Notes: generated by a model not told the origin, from the sequence alone. 64,000 nucleotides of DNA from Enterobacter ludwigii (GCF_001750725.1 NZ_CP017279.1:4588001-4652000), one strand, 5' to 3'. Counted from the stretch's first letter, positions 18,960 to 29,994 are shown. Numbers and translations: made by a program.

Positions 18960-20776
18960 CGATGCAGGAATTGTTGCTGGAAGCGGTAGAACAGCGACTA
19001 CTGCGCCACCTGGACGTACAGTTCGCCATGATGGTGTCAGGTGATGAGCCTGCCGTGATGCTCGCCGCTGCCATCCTGAGTAAAGACGCAGGGGAAGGGC
19101 ACGTTTGCCTGCCGCTTTCGCGTCTGGCGATGGATGAGAAAATGCCCGCGGCCCTGCAGTCCTGTTTTGCACTGCTGGGAGAATCCGTGGACTGGCCGAC
19201 GGTGTTGCACCGTTCGCCTGCCGTCAGCGCAGCCGATAGCCAGACCCCCATGATCCTGACGGGCGATCGTTTGTATCTCAACCGACTGTGGCGTAATGAA
19301 CTGGCGGTCGCGCGTTTTTTCAGCGAGACCAATGCGCCTCTTCCCTGCGATGAAGCCCAACTGCGGCAAACGCTGGATACTTTGTTTACCTCTGTTGAGG
19401 CGACAGACTGGCAGAAAGTGGCGGCAGCCGTGGCCTTAACACGGCGGATCTCCGTCATCTCTGGCGGCCCGGGAACCGGTAAAACCACCACCGTGGCCAA
19501 ACTGCTTGCCGCCCTGATTCAGTTATCAGGTGAGCAAAAGTGCCGTATTCGTCTGGCGGCCCCTACCGGCAAAGCGGCGGCGCGCCTGACCGAGTCGTTA
19601 GGTGGTGCGCTGCAGAAGTTGCCACTCACCGGGGAGCAGCTTGCCCTTTTCCCAAACGAAGCCAGCACGCTGCACCGGCTGCTGGGCGCTCAGCCGGGAA
19701 GCCAGCGTCTACGTTATCATGCCGGTAACCCGTTGCATCTGGATGTGCTGGTGGTGGATGAGGCGTCAATGATCGACCTGACGATGATGGCGCGGTTGAT
19801 TGACGCCCTGCCAGCGCACGCCCGCGTCATTTTCCTGGGCGATCGCGACCAGCTTGCCTCGGTGGAAGCCGGGGCGGTACTGGGAGATATCTGCACTTAT
19901 GCAAGCCTGGGATATACCGCTGAACGCGCTGAGGAGCTGTCCCGTCTGACCGGCTGTTCGCTCGCCAGTGAAAACCATTCCCTGGCGGGGGCGCTGCGCG
20001 ACAGCCTGTGCCTGCTGCAAAAAAGCTACCGTTTCGGCAGCGACTCGGGCATCGGTCAGCTGGCTTCGGCTGTGAACAGAGGCGACCGGCACACGACCTG
20101 TGCGGTATTTGACGGTCAATTCACCGATATCGAGAAAAAATCGCTGCAAACCGGGGAAGAGTATCAGGCGATGCTTGATGACGCCCTGCAGGGGTATCAG
20201 CATTTTCTGACGGGTGTACAACAGCAATGCACGCCGGCACAGGCGCTCGCCGCCTTTGGCGAGTATCAGCTACTGTGTGCACTGAGGGAAGGGCCATTTG
20301 GCGTAAGCGGTCTGAACGACAGGTTCGAACAGCTGCTGGGCCAGAAACGCAAAATCAACCGCACCCTACACTCGCGCTGGTATGAGGGACGCCCGGTGAT
20401 GATCGCCCGCAACGATAGCGCGCTGGGGTTGTTTAACGGGGATATCGGGATTGCCCTCGATCGTGGACTGGGGCTGCGCGTCTGGTTCCAGATGCCGGAT
20501 GGAAGCGTGAAGTCCGTTCAGCCCAGCCGTCTGCCTGAACATGAAACGGCCTGGGCAATGACGGTGCATAAGTCTCAGGGCTCCGAGTTCAACCATGCGG
20601 CGCTGATCCTGCCGACACAGCTTTCGCCCGTCATTACCCGCGAACTGATTTATACCGCCATTACGCGCGCGCGTCAGCGCCTGTCGTTGTATGCCGATGA
20701 GCGCGTACTGCTACAGGCGATTGCCACCCGCACGGAACGTCGAAGCGGCCTGAGCGCGATATTTGAATCCCTTTAA
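18956..20776 (+). CDS. recD: RecD, 5'-3' helicase subunit of exonuclease V
   Basis: RecD is the fast 5'-3' motor of RecBCD and holds back RecA loading until Chi. The 606 residues compare with 608 in E. coli. The Walker A motif [10 protein letters not shown] lies at about 169-178, VVDEAS is the Walker B, and the late motif [12 protein letters not shown] plus YTAITRAR are the superfamily 1B motifs V and VI. It overlaps the recB stop by 4 bases. It is convergent with argA, whose stop is 35 bases away. Confidence 0.99.
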   Translation: MTMQELLLEAVEQRLLRHLDVQFAMMVSGDEPAVMLAAAILSKDAGEGHVCLPLSRLAMDEKMPAALQSCFALLGESVDWPTVLHRSPAVSAADSQTPMILTGDRLYLNRLWRNELAVARFFSETNAPLPCDEAQLRQTLDTLFTSVEATDWQKVAAAVALTRRISVISGGPGTGKTTTVAKLLAALIQLSGEQKCRIRLAAPTGKAAARLTESLGGALQKLPLTGEQLALFPNEASTLHRLLGAQPGSQRLRYHAGNPLHLDVLVVDEASMIDLTMMARLIDALPAHARVIFLGDRDQLASVEAGAVLGDICTYASLGYTAERAEELSRLTGCSLASENHSLAGALRDSLCLLQKSYRFGSDSGIGQLASAVNRGDRHTTCAVFDGQFTDIEKKSLQTGEEYQAMLDDALQGYQHFLTGVQQQCTPAQALAAFGEYQLLCALREGPFGVSGLNDRFEQLLGQKRKINRTLHSRWYEGRPVMIARNDSALGLFNGDIGIALDRGLGLRVWFQMPDGSVKSVQPSRLPEHETAWAMTVHKSQGSEFNHAALILPTQLSPVITRELIYTAITRARQRLSLYADERVLLQAIATRTERRSGLSAIFESL

Positions 20777-20781
20777 GCGAT

Positions 20782-20805
20782 AGCCCCCACCGGGTGGTGA
20801 GGGCT
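20782..20805. terminator. Possible shared hairpin between recD and argA
   Basis: AGCCC...GGGCT with an inner CACC/GGTG forms a GC-rich stem in the 34-bp gap between the convergent genes. The T-run is poor on both sides, so termination strength is doubtful. Confidence 0.45.
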
Positions 20806-20810
20806 TCGTA

Positions 20811-22142
20811 TTATCCCAGATCGGCCATCAGCACTTTTGACCGGCGCTGATAGTTGTACATCTCTTTCTTACTCTCCGGCAGTGATTCAATGTCCACCGG
20901 TGTAAATCCGCGCTCCTGGAACCAGTGAATGCTGCGCGTAGTCAGCACGAACAGCTTGTTCAGCCCCATCTGACGCGCCTGAGCCGCCACGCGCTCAAGC
21001 AGCATTTCACCCCGTGAAGAGCTCCGGTAGTCAGGATGCACCGCCACGCAGGCCATTTCTCCTATCTGCTCTTCCGGGAAGGGATAGAGGGCGGCGCAGG
21101 CAATGGTCAGGTTATCGCGCTGAATAATGGTGAATTTGTCGATCTCCATCTCCAGCTGTTCGCGGGAGCGCCGAACCAGAATGCCCTGCTGTTCCAGTGG
21201 GCGAATCAGCTCCAGAATTCCGCCGATATCATTGATGGTGGCGCGACGGATCTGCTCCGCGCTCTCCATCACAATCTGGGTTCCGATACCATCGCGGGAG
21301 AACAGTTCCTGCAGCAGGGCACCGTCTTCCTGATAGCTGATCAGGTGGCTACGACGCACGCCGCTGCGGCAGGCCTTCACGGCACCGCGCAAAAAACGCA
21401 CGGTACCCGAGTGGTAATCCCCTTCGGCTTCCAGCGCTTCTACGCGAGCCTGGGCCTCATTCGGGAAGAGCTCTGGCACAATCACCCCTTCATCATTCAC
21501 GACGCCCTGGGAAGAGCAAAACCCAATCATTTTCTCCGCCTTCAGCTTGATGGCCAACTGAGTGGCAATCTCTTCTGAGGTAAGGTTAAAGCTTTCACCG
21601 GTCACGGACACTGCCACAGGCCCCATCAGCACGATGGCACCGCTGTCCAGCTGGCGGTGAATGGCCTCTTCATCGATACGACGAATACGTCCGCTATGGC
21701 AATAGTCCACGCCATCGTCCACGCCGAGAGGCTGAGCGATGATAAAATTGCCGCTCACAACGTTGATGTGCGCGCCCTGCAGCGGTGTGTTGTTAAGGCT
21801 CATCGACAGGCGAGCGGTGATATCCAGCTGCAGCAGACCCGCCGCCTGTTTCACCAGCTCAAGGGTTTTCGCATCCGTGACGCGGGTATGTTTATGGTAA
21901 ATCGGCTCGTGGTGATGCGCGGCCAGGTTGGCATCAATCTGCGGGCGCGCGCCATACACCACAACCAGGCGGATCCCGAGGCTGTGCAGCAGGCCAATGT
22001 CATTGACGATGCTGGAAAAGTTCGCATGCTCAATGGCTTCGCCGCCGAGCATGATGACAAACGTTTTTCCCCGATGGGCGTTGATATAGGGAACAGAATG
22101 GCGGAATCCCTGGACCAGTTCGGTTCTACGTTCCTTCACCAT
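20811..22142 (-). CDS. argA: ArgA, N-acetylglutamate synthase
   Basis: ArgA acetylates glutamate with acetyl-CoA, the committed and arginine-inhibited step of arginine synthesis. The 443 residues match E. coli. An N-terminal amino-acid-kinase-like domain (about 1-290; VIMLGGEAI and [10 protein letters not shown]) is followed by a GNAT acetyltransferase domain (about 295-443; [19 protein letters not shown] is the acetyl-CoA loop, given here as [10 protein letters not shown]). It is divergent from amiC, and two ARG boxes lie directly upstream. Confidence 0.98.
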   Translation of the reverse strand: MVKERRTELVQGFRHSVPYINAHRGKTFVIMLGGEAIEHANFSSIVNDIGLLHSLGIRLVVVYGARPQIDANLAAHHHEPIYHKHTRVTDAKTLELVKQAAGLLQLDITARLSMSLNNTPLQGAHINVVSGNFIIAQPLGVDDGVDYCHSGRIRRIDEEAIHRQLDSGAIVLMGPVAVSVTGESFNLTSEEIATQLAIKLKAEKMIGFCSSQGVVNDEGVIVPELFPNEAQARVEALEAEGDYHSGTVRFLRGAVKACRSGVRRSHLISYQEDGALLQELFSRDGIGTQIVMESAEQIRRATINDIGGILELIRPLEQQGILVRRSREQLEMEIDKFTIIQRDNLTIACAALYPFPEEQIGEMACVAVHPDYRSSSRGEMLLERVAAQARQMGLNKLFVLTTRSIHWFQERGFTPVDIESLPESKKEMYNYQRRSKVLMADLG

Positions 22143-22154
22143 GACACAACCCTT

Positions 22155-22193
22155 AATGAATGTTTATTCGTAATTTCTGTATTTTTATTCGAT
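22155..22193 (-). promoter_or_regulatory. Tandem ARG boxes (ArgR operator) of argA
   Basis: The first box core TGAATGTTTATTC is at 22157-22169, a near-perfect fit to the ArgR half-site pair TGAAT-4-ATTCA. The second, weaker core TGTATTTTTATTC is at 22178-22190. The cores are exactly 21 bases apart, the spacing of paired 18-bp ARG boxes with a 3-bp gap that one ArgR hexamer occupies. They lie 13 bases upstream of the argA start. Confidence 0.82.
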
Positions 22194-22369
22194 TGTGGCC
22201 GTGTGTGCAAGCCTAAATTTTCTGCGACCCACAGAAATTGATAAGTAATCCGTGCGTTAGCGTATGAATGTTTACCCTTTTATAGATGACAGTTTATGCG
22301 TCATTCGTTAAAGTTTTCGGTCAATTTAGCGATTTTGTAAATCAATCACTTTTCTTGCTCGGGAGAAGC

Positions 22370-23623
22370 ATGTCGGGATCCAATTCAGCAATAAGCCGCC
22401 GCCGGTTGTTAAAAGGGGCAGGGGCGATGTGGTTGCTTAGCGTCAGCCAGGTGGGTCTTGCCGCCACCAGTCAGGTGGCGGCGGTGCGCGTCTGGCCGTC
22501 GTCGACCTATACACGCGTCACGGTAGAATCCAATCGGGTGCTGAAATATAAGCAATTTGCCCTCAGCAATCCTGAGCGTGTGGTGGTGGATCTCGAAGGT
22601 GTTAACCTCAACTCTGTGCTTAAGGGAATGGCGGCGCAGATCCGCGGCGACGATCCGTTTATCAAATCGGCGCGCGTGGGTCAGTTTGATCCGCAAACCG
22701 TGCGCATGGTGTTTGAGCTGAAGCAAAACGTTAAACCGCAGCTGTTTGCCCTGGCACCTGTTGCGACGTTCAAAGAGCGTCTGGTCATGGATCTCTATCC
22801 GGCGAATGCGACGGATATTCAGGATCCGCTGCTGGCATTACTGGAAGACTACAACCAGGGCAACCTGGAGAAGCAGGTGCCACCGGCCCAGAGCGGTCCG
22901 CAGCCCGGAAAAGCAGGGCGCGATCGCCCGATTGTGATCATGCTTGATCCTGGCCATGGCGGCGAAGACTCGGGCGCAGTGGGGAAATATCGTACCCGGG
23001 AAAAAGATGTGGTGCTGCAAATCGCCCGCCGGCTGAAGGCGCTGATCGATAAAGAAGGCAATATGCGCGCCTATATGACGCGAAACGAAGATGTCTTTAT
23101 TCCACTGAAAGTCCGCGTGGCGAAAGCCCAGAAGCAGCGTGCAGACTTGTTCGTCTCGATTCATGCCGATGCGTTTACCAGCCGCCAGCCGAGCGGTTCG
23201 TCGGTGTTTGCGCTCTCGACTAAAGGGGCAACCAGCACCGCCGCAAGATTCCTGGCTGACTCTCAGAACGCCTCGGACCTGATTGGCGGCGTGAGCAAAA
23301 GTGGCGACCGCTATGTCGACCACACCATGTTTGATATGGTGCAGTCGTTGACCATCACCGACAGCCTGAAATTTGGTAAAGCGGTGCTGGGCAAGCTAGG
23401 CAATGTTAATAAGCTGCACAAAAACAGCGTTGAACAGGCCGGGTTCGCGGTGCTGAAGGCCCCGGATATTCCGTCGATTCTGGTCGAGACCGCGTTTATC
23501 AGTAACGTGGAAGAAGAGCGTAAGCTCAGGACGGCAAAATTCCAGCAGGAAGTGGCAGAGTCGATTCTGGCAGGGATCCGGGCGTATTTCTCAGATGGGG
23601 CGACGCTGGCAAGGCTTGGGTAG
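22370..23623 (+). CDS. amiC: AmiC, N-acetylmuramoyl-L-alanine amidase
   Basis: AmiC cuts the peptide side chain from muramic acid at the septum so that daughter cells separate; it is switched on by NlpD. The start at 22370 ([16 protein letters not shown], 417 aa) is chosen because it puts the twin-arginine signal (SRRRLLKG) at the N-terminus and follows GGGAG; the upstream extension is not family-like. An AMIN septal-targeting domain (about 35-135) precedes the zinc amidase domain (about 190-410) with [12 protein letters not shown] and ETAFISN motifs. It is divergent from argA. Confidence 0.97.
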   Translation: MSGSNSAISRRRLLKGAGAMWLLSVSQVGLAATSQVAAVRVWPSSTYTRVTVESNRVLKYKQFALSNPERVVVDLEGVNLNSVLKGMAAQIRGDDPFIKSARVGQFDPQTVRMVFELKQNVKPQLFALAPVATFKERLVMDLYPANATDIQDPLLALLEDYNQGNLEKQVPPAQSGPQPGKAGRDRPIVIMLDPGHGGEDSGAVGKYRTREKDVVLQIARRLKALIDKEGNMRAYMTRNEDVFIPLKVRVAKAQKQRADLFVSIHADAFTSRQPSGSSVFALSTKGATSTAARFLADSQNASDLIGGVSKSGDRYVDHTMFDMVQSLTITDSLKFGKAVLGKLGNVNKLHKNSVEQAGFAVLKAPDIPSILVETAFISNVEEERKLRTAKFQQEVAESILAGIRAYFSDGATLARLG

Positions 23624-23670
23624 TTGAGTGCGCCGGGTAACCGCCCGGCAGTTTCACACACCGCAGATAC

Positions 23671-23694
23671 AAAAAAACACCCTGAAGGGTGTTT
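23671..23694 (-). terminator. Intrinsic terminator of the initiator tRNA operon (may also serve amiC)
   Basis: AAACACCCT/AGGGTGTTT form a 9-bp stem with a 2-base GA centre. On the minus strand it is followed by a run of seven T residues, 18 bases past the last tRNA; on the plus strand by TTTATTGTTTT, so it may stop both directions. Confidence 0.85.
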
Positions 23695-23711
23695 ATTGTT
23701 TTAAGAAGTGT

Positions 23712-23788
<77 letters not shown>

Positions 23789-23832
23789 TCCGTCTTTCTA
23801 CTCTTGTAGAAACTTACTTCTTCAAATTTGAT

Positions 23833-23909
<77 letters not shown>

Positions 23910-23953
23910 TCCGTCTTCCTACTGTCGTAGAAGATACTTCATCAAATTTTAAT

Positions 23954-24030
<77 letters not shown>

Positions 24031-24043
24031 TCCGTGGAAGCGC

Positions 24044-24071
24044 ACTATACTCGGTTAGGTTTGTGATGCAA
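24044..24071 (-). promoter_or_regulatory. Promoter of the tRNA-fMet operon
   Basis: On the minus strand, TTGCAT (24066-24071) is followed after 16 bases by TATAGT (24044-24049) and then GCGC. The GC-rich discriminator next to the start site is typical of stable RNA promoters that are shut off by ppGpp. Confidence 0.8.
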
Positions 24072-24239
24072 CCCCTTTTTCACATAAATCATTAACTTTG
24101 TATGTAAATTGAACGGCGTTGCGATATTTGGACTATTTTTTGCTCAGAATTTGCCAAAGGGCATGTGATTCCGTTTCTTTAGAACAGTGGGTTTGTTATC
24201 TTCATCACGCGGTAATGGGCAACTTTAAGACGAGATATA

Positions 24240-25337
24240 ATGAAAGGACGTTGGGCGAAGTATCTAATGACAGGGGCAATGGTAGCCATTCTTGCGGCCT
24301 GCTCTTCTAAACCGACCGATCGCGGTCAACAGTATAAAGACGGGAAGCTATCCCAGCCTTTCTCTTTAGTTAATCAACCTGATGCCGTTGGCGCACCGAT
24401 CAACGCCGGAGACTTTTCCGAGCAGGTTTACCAGATCCGCAACGCGTCGCCACGTCTGTATGGCTCACAGAGCAGCGTTTATAACGCGGTACAGGACTGG
24501 CTACGCGCGGGCGGTGATACGCGCAATATGCGCCAGTTTGGTATCGACGCCTGGCAGATGGAAGGGGCGGATAACTATGGCAACGTCCAGTTTACCGGCT
24601 ACTACACCCCGGTTATCCAGGCGCGACACACGCGTCAGGGCGAGTTCCAGTATCCCATTTACCGAATGCCGCCTAAACGCGGTCGTCTGCCGTCCCGCGC
24701 TGAGATCTACTCCGGTGCGCTGAGCGAAAACTACGTTCTGGCCTACAGCAACTCGCTGATGGACAACTTCATCATGGATGTTCAGGGCAGCGGCTATATC
24801 GACTTTGGCGATGGCTCCCCCCTGAACTTCTTCAGTTATTCCGGTAAAAACGGTCATGCCTATCGCAGCATTGGTAAAGTGCTGATTGACAGAGGCGAAG
24901 TGAAAAAAGAAGACATGTCGATGCAGGCGATCCGCGAGTGGGGTGAAAAACACAGCGAAGCCGAAGTGCGTGAGCTGCTGGAACAGAACCCGTCGTTTGT
25001 CTTCTTTAAACCGCAAAACTTTGCGCCAGTGAAAGGGGCGAGTGCCGTTCCACTGATTGGCCGCGCCTCGGTAGCTTCGGATCGTTCTATTATTCCTGCG
25101 GGCACCACGCTGCTGGCGGAAGTGCCTCTGCTGGATAACAACGGCAAATTTAACGGTCAGTACGAGCTACGTCTGATGGTCGCGCTGGATGTCGGCGGTG
25201 CGATTAAAGGTCAGCACTTCGATATTTATCAGGGCATTGGCCCGGATGCGGGGCACCGTGCAGGCTGGTATAACCACTATGGGCGCGTATGGGTGCTCAA
25301 GGCAGCCCCTGGCAGCGGTAACGTATTCAGCGGCTGA
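24240..25337 (+). CDS. mltA: MltA, membrane-bound lytic transglycosylase A
   Basis: MltA is an outer-membrane lipoprotein that cleaves murein to 1,6-anhydro-muropeptides during wall turnover. The 365 residues match E. coli. The signal peptide ends at the lipobox LAAC (Cys 20). The mature protein holds the MltA barrel (about 100-260) and the C-terminal 3D domain, whose three Asp residues include the catalytic one (VALDVGGAIKGQHFDIYQG). The start is preceded by AGACGAG. It is transcribed away from the tRNA operon and ends at a strong terminator. Confidence 0.97.
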   Translation: MKGRWAKYLMTGAMVAILAACSSKPTDRGQQYKDGKLSQPFSLVNQPDAVGAPINAGDFSEQVYQIRNASPRLYGSQSSVYNAVQDWLRAGGDTRNMRQFGIDAWQMEGADNYGNVQFTGYYTPVIQARHTRQGEFQYPIYRMPPKRGRLPSRAEIYSGALSENYVLAYSNSLMDNFIMDVQGSGYIDFGDGSPLNFFSYSGKNGHAYRSIGKVLIDRGEVKKEDMSMQAIREWGEKHSEAEVRELLEQNPSFVFFKPQNFAPVKGASAVPLIGRASVASDRSIIPAGTTLLAEVPLLDNNGKFNGQYELRLMVALDVGGAIKGQHFDIYQGIGPDAGHRAGWYNHYGRVWVLKAAPGSGNVFSG

Positions 25338-25370
25338 TTGTGGTATTCTGAGTCGTACTGAATTAACAGA

Positions 25371-25398
25371 GAAGGGTGAGGAATAACCTCACCCTTTT
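25371..25398 (+). terminator. Intrinsic terminator of mltA
   Basis: An AAGGGTGAGG/CCTCACCCTT stem with a 5-base loop ends in TTTT, 34 bases past the mltA stop and 16 bases before tcdA. Confidence 0.85.
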
Positions 25399-25413
25399 GA
25401 CATCTGAGGTTTT

Positions 25414-26220
25414 ATGTCTGTAGTAATCAGCGATGCCTGGCGTCAGCGTTTTGGCGGCACGGCACGTCTATATGGTGAAAAAGCCCTGCAGCTGTTTGCG
25501 GATGCGCATGTCTGCGTCGTGGGGATTGGCGGTGTTGGCTCCTGGGCGGCGGAAGCGCTGGCGAGAACCGGCATTGGCGCGATCACGCTGATTGATATGG
25601 ATGACGTTTGCGTCACCAACACCAACCGTCAAATCCATGCCCTGCGCGATAACGTCGGGCTGGCGAAATCTGAGGTGATGGCGGAGCGTATTCGCCTGAT
25701 TAACCCGGAATGCCGCGTGACGGTGATCGATGACTTTGTGACGGCAGATAACGTCGCCGAATACATGAGTAAAGGCTACAGCTATGTCATCGACGCGATC
25801 GACAGCGTGCGTCCAAAAGCGGCGTTGATTGCCTACTGTCGGCGTTACAAGGTTCCTCTGGTTACCACCGGGGGGGCTGGCGGGCAAATCGATCCCACGC
25901 AGATTCAGGTGGCCGATTTGGCAAAGACGATTCAGGACCCGCTGGCGGCCAAGCTGCGCGAGCGCTTAAAAAGCGATTTTAACGTCGTGAAAAACAGCAA
26001 AGGCAAGCTGGGCGTTGACTGTGTCTTTTCCACTGAAGCCCTGGTCTACCCGCAGGCTGACGGTTCGGTGTGTGCGATGAAAAGCACGGCGGAAGGGCCA
26101 AAAAGGATGGATTGTGCCTCAGGCTTTGGTGCGGCCACCATGGTGACCGCCTCTTTCGGCTTTGTAGCCGTCTCTCACGCCCTGAAGAAAATGATGGCGA
26201 AGGCGGAACGTCAGGCCTGA
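25414..26220 (+). CDS. tcdA: TcdA (CsdL), tRNA threonylcarbamoyladenosine dehydratase
   Basis: TcdA is an E1-like enzyme that uses ATP to dehydrate t6A37 to the cyclic form ct6A in ANN-decoding tRNAs. The 268 residues equal E. coli. The ThiF/MoeB fold is shown by the nucleotide-binding [19 protein letters not shown] (cited as [10 protein letters not shown]) near residue 31 and by [10 protein letters not shown]. It needs CsdA and CsdE, encoded convergently next door; its 3' end overlaps csdE by 10 bases. Confidence 0.97.
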   Translation: MSVVISDAWRQRFGGTARLYGEKALQLFADAHVCVVGIGGVGSWAAEALARTGIGAITLIDMDDVCVTNTNRQIHALRDNVGLAKSEVMAERIRLINPECRVTVIDDFVTADNVAEYMSKGYSYVIDAIDSVRPKAALIAYCRRYKVPLVTTGGAGGQIDPTQIQVADLAKTIQDPLAAKLRERLKSDFNVVKNSKGKLGVDCVFSTEALVYPQADGSVCAMKSTAEGPKRMDCASGFGAATMVTASFGFVAVSHALKKMMAKAERQA

Positions 26221-26657
26221 GCCTGACGCGCGGCATCCTGTACCGCCTCACTGAGTGCGACCAGGCCCTGACCGCGCGAGGCGCTGAGCTGCGCCCGTAG
26301 CCCCAGCTCATCGAACAATGCCAGCGGCGAGTGCGTCAGCAGCTCCGCCGCGCTTTTCCCTTCCACGGCGGTTAACAGTACCGCCAGCAGCCCGCGAACG
26401 ATACGCCCTTCGCTGTCGCCAAAGAAATGCAGTTTTTCACCGGATACCGTGCATCCCAGCCAGACACGGTTCTCGCAGCCGGAAATCTCTTTCGCCTGCG
26501 CTTTGCATTCGTCTGACAGCGCCGGCAACTGCTTGCCGAGCAGGATCAGCTGGCGATATTTATCTTCCCATTGCAACAGCGGGGCGAAAGTCTGTTTTAA
26601 GGTCTCTTCTGTGATGACCGTGCCAAACGGATGCTCGGCTAACGCTGAACTCGTCAT
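26211..26657 (-). CDS. csdE: CsdE, sulfur acceptor partner of CsdA
   Basis: CsdE is a SufE-like protein that takes persulfide sulfur from CsdA and works with TcdA in ct6A formation. It has 148 residues, with the acceptor cysteine in the [11 protein letters not shown] motif. Its ATG overlaps the csdA stop codon (TAATG), so the pair is translationally coupled. The 3' end overlaps the convergent tcdA gene by 10 bases. Confidence 0.96.
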   Translation of the reverse strand: MTSSALAEHPFGTVITEETLKQTFAPLLQWEDKYRQLILLGKQLPALSDECKAQAKEISGCENRVWLGCTVSGEKLHFFGDSEGRIVRGLLAVLLTAVEGKSAAELLTHSPLALFDELGLRAQLSASRGQGLVALSEAVQDAARQAQA

Positions 26658-27862
26658 TAATCCACCAGTATTTCAAGGGCGCGGTCAACGGCATCAACCA
26701 GCGCATCCACATCGCTTTGCGTATTATACGGCGCAAACGACGCACGCAGCGTACCGCTAACACCCAGTGCGGCCAGTAATGGTTGCGCGCAGTGCTGGCC
26801 GGCACGCAGGGCAATGCCATACCCGGCAAGCAGCGTAACCATATCGCTATGATGAACGCCGGCAAAATCAAAGGCCAGCAGGCTTGAGTCCTGCACGCGG
26901 AACGATCGAAAACCCGGACGTTTCTGCAGCGCTTCTTCTGCAAGCGTCGCCAGACCCCGGCTCCAGCGTTCTGCCTGAGCGATATCCGTTTCAGCCAGCC
27001 ATTCAAGCGCGGCACTCAGGCCGATGACGCCTGCGACGTTCGGCGTTCCAGCTTCCAGACGGTAAGGGACATCCTGAGTTTTAAAGCCCTCAAAGGTCAC
27101 CTCGGTGATCATTTTGCCTCCCCCAAGCCACGGCGTCATTTGCGCCAGCAGGGTCGGTTTTCCGTACAGCACACCGATCCCGGTTGGGCCGTACAGCTTA
27201 TGTCCTGAGAAGGCATAAAAATCAATATCCAGCTTTTGTACATCAGCGGGGAAATGCACCACGCCCTGGGCACCGTCGACCATCACCACCATGTCGTTAG
27301 CGTGGGCCACGTCGATGGCCAGAGCCAGATCCGGGCAACCCCCTGTGACGTTCGACATTTGTCCGAGAGCCAGAATGCGGCTGCGGGGGGTAATGAACTC
27401 AGATAAGCGCGCTACGTCTGGCAGAAGATCTGCACCCAGCGGCAGTTTCACAATGCGCGCGCCCGTTTGCTCAGCCACCATCAGCCACGGAACCAGGTTG
27501 GCGTGGTGTTCTGCCTCGCTGACAATAATTTCATCGCCGGGCTTTAGCCGCGGGCGCGCATAGCACTGGGCCACCATGTTAATGGCTTCAGTGGTGCCTC
27601 GCGTCCAGACGATGTTTTTCCCGCTTTCGGCGTTGATCAGGCGTGCGACCTGATCGCGCGCGGCTTCATAGCGCGCGGTTAATCGCTGTGCTTCGGCAAA
27701 CTGGCTACGGTGCACGTTCCCGGCGCTCAGGCTGTAGAACTGCTGCGTCGCCTCAATGACTGCCTGAGGCTTAAGGGCGGTGGCAGCGCTATCAAGGTAA
27801 ATACCGGCATCGGTCAGCGCCGGGAACTGTGCGCGAAACTGCGCGGGACTGAAAGCGTTCAT
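26657..27862 (-). CDS. csdA: CsdA, cysteine desulfurase
   Basis: CsdA is a PLP enzyme that removes sulfur from cysteine (or acts on cysteine sulfinate) and hands it to CsdE. The start at 27860-27862 ([10 protein letters not shown], 401 aa) is preferred over an in-frame ATG 42 bases upstream because it has GAGG in front and gives the exact E. coli length. The PLP lysine lies in [10 protein letters not shown], and the sulfur-carrying Cys 358 in [10 protein letters not shown]. It is followed directly by csdE. Confidence 0.97.
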   Translation of the reverse strand: MNAFSPAQFRAQFPALTDAGIYLDSAATALKPQAVIEATQQFYSLSAGNVHRSQFAEAQRLTARYEAARDQVARLINAESGKNIVWTRGTTEAINMVAQCYARPRLKPGDEIIVSEAEHHANLVPWLMVAEQTGARIVKLPLGADLLPDVARLSEFITPRSRILALGQMSNVTGGCPDLALAIDVAHANDMVVMVDGAQGVVHFPADVQKLDIDFYAFSGHKLYGPTGIGVLYGKPTLLAQMTPWLGGGKMITEVTFEGFKTQDVPYRLEAGTPNVAGVIGLSAALEWLAETDIAQAERWSRGLATLAEEALQKRPGFRSFRVQDSSLLAFDFAGVHHSDMVTLLAGYGIALRAGQHCAQPLLAALGVSGTLRASFAPYNTQSDVDALVDAVDRALEILVD

Positions 27863-28064
27863 GGAATTCCTCATCTCAATAGTGAGATCGTCGCGCAATT
27901 TCATCGGCAGGGCAAGGAGGTTGATATCTATCAGATTTGTCTGCTAATCCTTACTTATCCTGGCGACTCTGAAAAAGCAGGTTATGCTAAATAAGGTTAG
28001 GTGAATGTTTAAGCCTGTTATAAATCGATGTTTGAATAGCATTAATTGCTAAAGGAGAATAAGC

Positions 28065-28292
28065 ATGAAAAAGACAGCCGCCATTATCTCTGCCTGTGCG
28101 TTGACCTTTGCCCTGAGCGCCTGTTCCGGTAACAACTACGTAATGCATACTAACGATGGCCGTTCTATCGTCTCTGAAGGGAAACCGACAACCGATAACG
28201 ACACCGGTATGATTTCGTATAAAGATGCGAACGGGAACAAGCAGCAGATTAATCGCACTGACGTGAAGGAAATGAAAGAAATCGAGCATTAA
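28065..28292 (+). CDS. ygdI: YgdI, small DUF903 lipoprotein
   Basis: The protein has 75 residues with a lysine-started signal peptide and lipobox LSAC (Cys 20), then SGNNYVMHTNDGR, the same DUF903 pattern as YgdR earlier in the window. A good ribosome site (AAGGAGA) lies upstream. It stands alone between csdA (divergent) and the gcvB terminator. Function unknown; probable outer-membrane lipoprotein. Confidence 0.95.
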   Translation: MKKTAAIISACALTFALSACSGNNYVMHTNDGRSIVSEGKPTTDNDTGMISYKDANGNKQQINRTDVKEMKEIEH

Positions 28293-28305
28293 TCGATCGC
28301 AGGCG

Positions 28306-28513
28306 AAAAAAAAGCACCGCAAATTGGCGGTGCTACATTAATCACTATGGACAGACAGGGTAAATGTACAGGAAGTGAAAAATTGGTAGCGTTGCTACCG
28401 TGGTCTGAATCGCAGACCAATTGCAAACACAACAACACAACATCACAACCGTAAGCCAAAAGCCCTTCAGAACACGCATTCCGAAAAAAGCTCTTCGTTC
28501 CGGCTCAGGAAGT
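28306..28513 (-). ncRNA. gcvB: GcvB small RNA
   Basis: Read on the minus strand, the RNA opens ACTTCCTGAGCCGGAACGAA and contains the GT-rich R1 region (GTTGTGATGTTGTGTTGTTG near 28430-28450), the unpaired element that base-pairs with many amino-acid transporter mRNAs through Hfq. It ends with the hairpin GCACCGCC/GGTGC and a T-run. The length of about 208 nt compares with 206 in E. coli. It is divergent from gcvA, whose product activates it when glycine is plentiful. Confidence 0.96.
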
Positions 28514-28641
28514 GCCGCCACTATAGGTATTTGCTGGTAGTTCCTCAACGGACAAATTATAATGGCTCAGATAAAAAAAACTAATAGGTTAAACATTGTT
28601 TCCTGTTTGTTAAATCTCGTTAACATCTAAGCCAGATAACC

Positions 28642-29559
28642 ATGTCGAAGCGATTGCCACCCCTAAATGCATTACGTGTTTTTGATGCAGCAGCACGTCA
28701 CCTGAGTTTCACGCGCGCAGCCGATGAGCTTTTTGTGACACAGGCCGCAGTAAGTCACCAAATCAAGTCTCTGGAGGATTTCCTGGGCCTTAAGCTGTTC
28801 CGTCGGCGCAACCGTTCATTACTGTTGACCGAAGAGGGGCAGAGCTATTTTCAGGATATTAAAGAGATTTTTTCCCAGCTCACGGAAGCCACGCGCAAGC
28901 TGCAGGCCCGCAGTGCAAAAGGCGCGCTGACGGTAAGTTTATTACCCAGTTTTGCCATTCAGTGGCTGGTGCCAAGACTCACAAGCTTTAACTCAGCTTA
29001 TCCGGGAATCGACGTTCGAATCCAGGCGGTGGACCGTCAGGAAGACAAGCTGGCCGATGATGTGGACGTCGCCATTTTTTATGGCCGCGGTAACTGGCCA
29101 GGCTTGCGTGTCGAAAAATTATACGCAGAATATCTGCTGCCGGTCTGTTCACCGCTGCTCTTAACGGGCGAAAAGGCGCTGAAGACCCCCGCTGACCTGG
29201 CGCGACATACGCTTTTACATGATGCTTCTCGCCGTGACTGGCAAACTTATACCCGTCAATTAGGTCTTAGTCATATAAACGTGCAGCAGGGCCCCATTTT
29301 TAGCCACAGCGCAATGGTGTTACAGGCTGCCATTCACGGGCAAGGCGTGGCGTTGGCGAATAACGTCATGGCGCAGTCCGAAATTGAGGCAGGCCGTCTG
29401 GTTTGTCCATTTAATGATGTGCTGGTCAGCAAGAACGCGTTTTATCTGGTTTGTCATGACAGTCAGGCAGAACTGGGTAAAATAGCCGCTTTCCGACAGT
29501 GGATTCTGGCGAAAGCGGCGAGTGAGCAAGAAAAATTCCGCTTCAGGTATGAACAGTAA
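28642..29559 (+). CDS. gcvA: GcvA, LysR-type regulator of glycine cleavage and gcvB
   Basis: GcvA activates the glycine cleavage operon gcvTHP when glycine is high and represses it with GcvR when it is low; it also activates gcvB. The 305 residues match E. coli. The winged helix-turn-helix is at about 22-41 (FTRAADELFVTQAAVSHQIK), followed by the LysR effector domain. The 129-bp gap to gcvB contains the divergent regulatory region. Confidence 0.97.
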   Translation: MSKRLPPLNALRVFDAAARHLSFTRAADELFVTQAAVSHQIKSLEDFLGLKLFRRRNRSLLLTEEGQSYFQDIKEIFSQLTEATRKLQARSAKGALTVSLLPSFAIQWLVPRLTSFNSAYPGIDVRIQAVDRQEDKLADDVDVAIFYGRGNWPGLRVEKLYAEYLLPVCSPLLLTGEKALKTPADLARHTLLHDASRRDWQTYTRQLGLSHINVQQGPIFSHSAMVLQAAIHGQGVALANNVMAQSEIEAGRLVCPFNDVLVSKNAFYLVCHDSQAELGKIAAFRQWILAKAASEQEKFRFRYEQ

Positions 29560-29598
29560 CTTTTGTGTGCCGGGCACGCATCACTTTAGGATTTAAAC

Positions 29599-29994
29599 AT
29601 GACCAGCCGATTCATGCTGATTTTTGCCGCGGTGAGTGGCTTTATTTTTGTTGCACTGGGCGCCTTTGGCGCACATGTATTAAGCAAGTCGTTGGGGGCG
29701 GTAGAAATGGGCTGGATCCAGACCGGCCTTGAATACCAGGCATTCCACACGCTGGCGATTTTTGGGCTGGCGGTGGCAATGCAGCGCCGCATCAGCATCT
29801 GGTTTTACTGGAGCAGCGTATTCCTGGCGTTAGGCACCGTGTTGTTCAGCGGTAGTCTGTACTGCCTGGCGCTTTCGCATTTACGCCTGTGGGCGTTTGT
29901 TACACCTGTTGGCGGCGTCAGCTTCCTGGCAGGTTGGGTATTAATGTTTATCGGAGCCATCCGTCTGAAACGCAAGGGCGTTGTTCATGAATAA
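29599..29994 (+). CDS. ygdD: YgdD, DUF423 inner-membrane protein
   Basis: The protein has 131 residues with four hydrophobic segments (about 5-25, 45-62, 72-90 and 98-120), matching the DUF423 family and the E. coli length. It begins with a conserved small-residue stretch ([11 protein letters not shown] type, here [10 protein letters not shown]). It overlaps rlmM by 8 bases and lies 39 bases behind gcvA. Function unknown. Confidence 0.94.
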   Translation: MTSRFMLIFAAVSGFIFVALGAFGAHVLSKSLGAVEMGWIQTGLEYQAFHTLAIFGLAVAMQRRISIWFYWSSVFLALGTVLFSGSLYCLALSHLRLWAFVTPVGGVSFLAGWVLMFIGAIRLKRKGVVHE

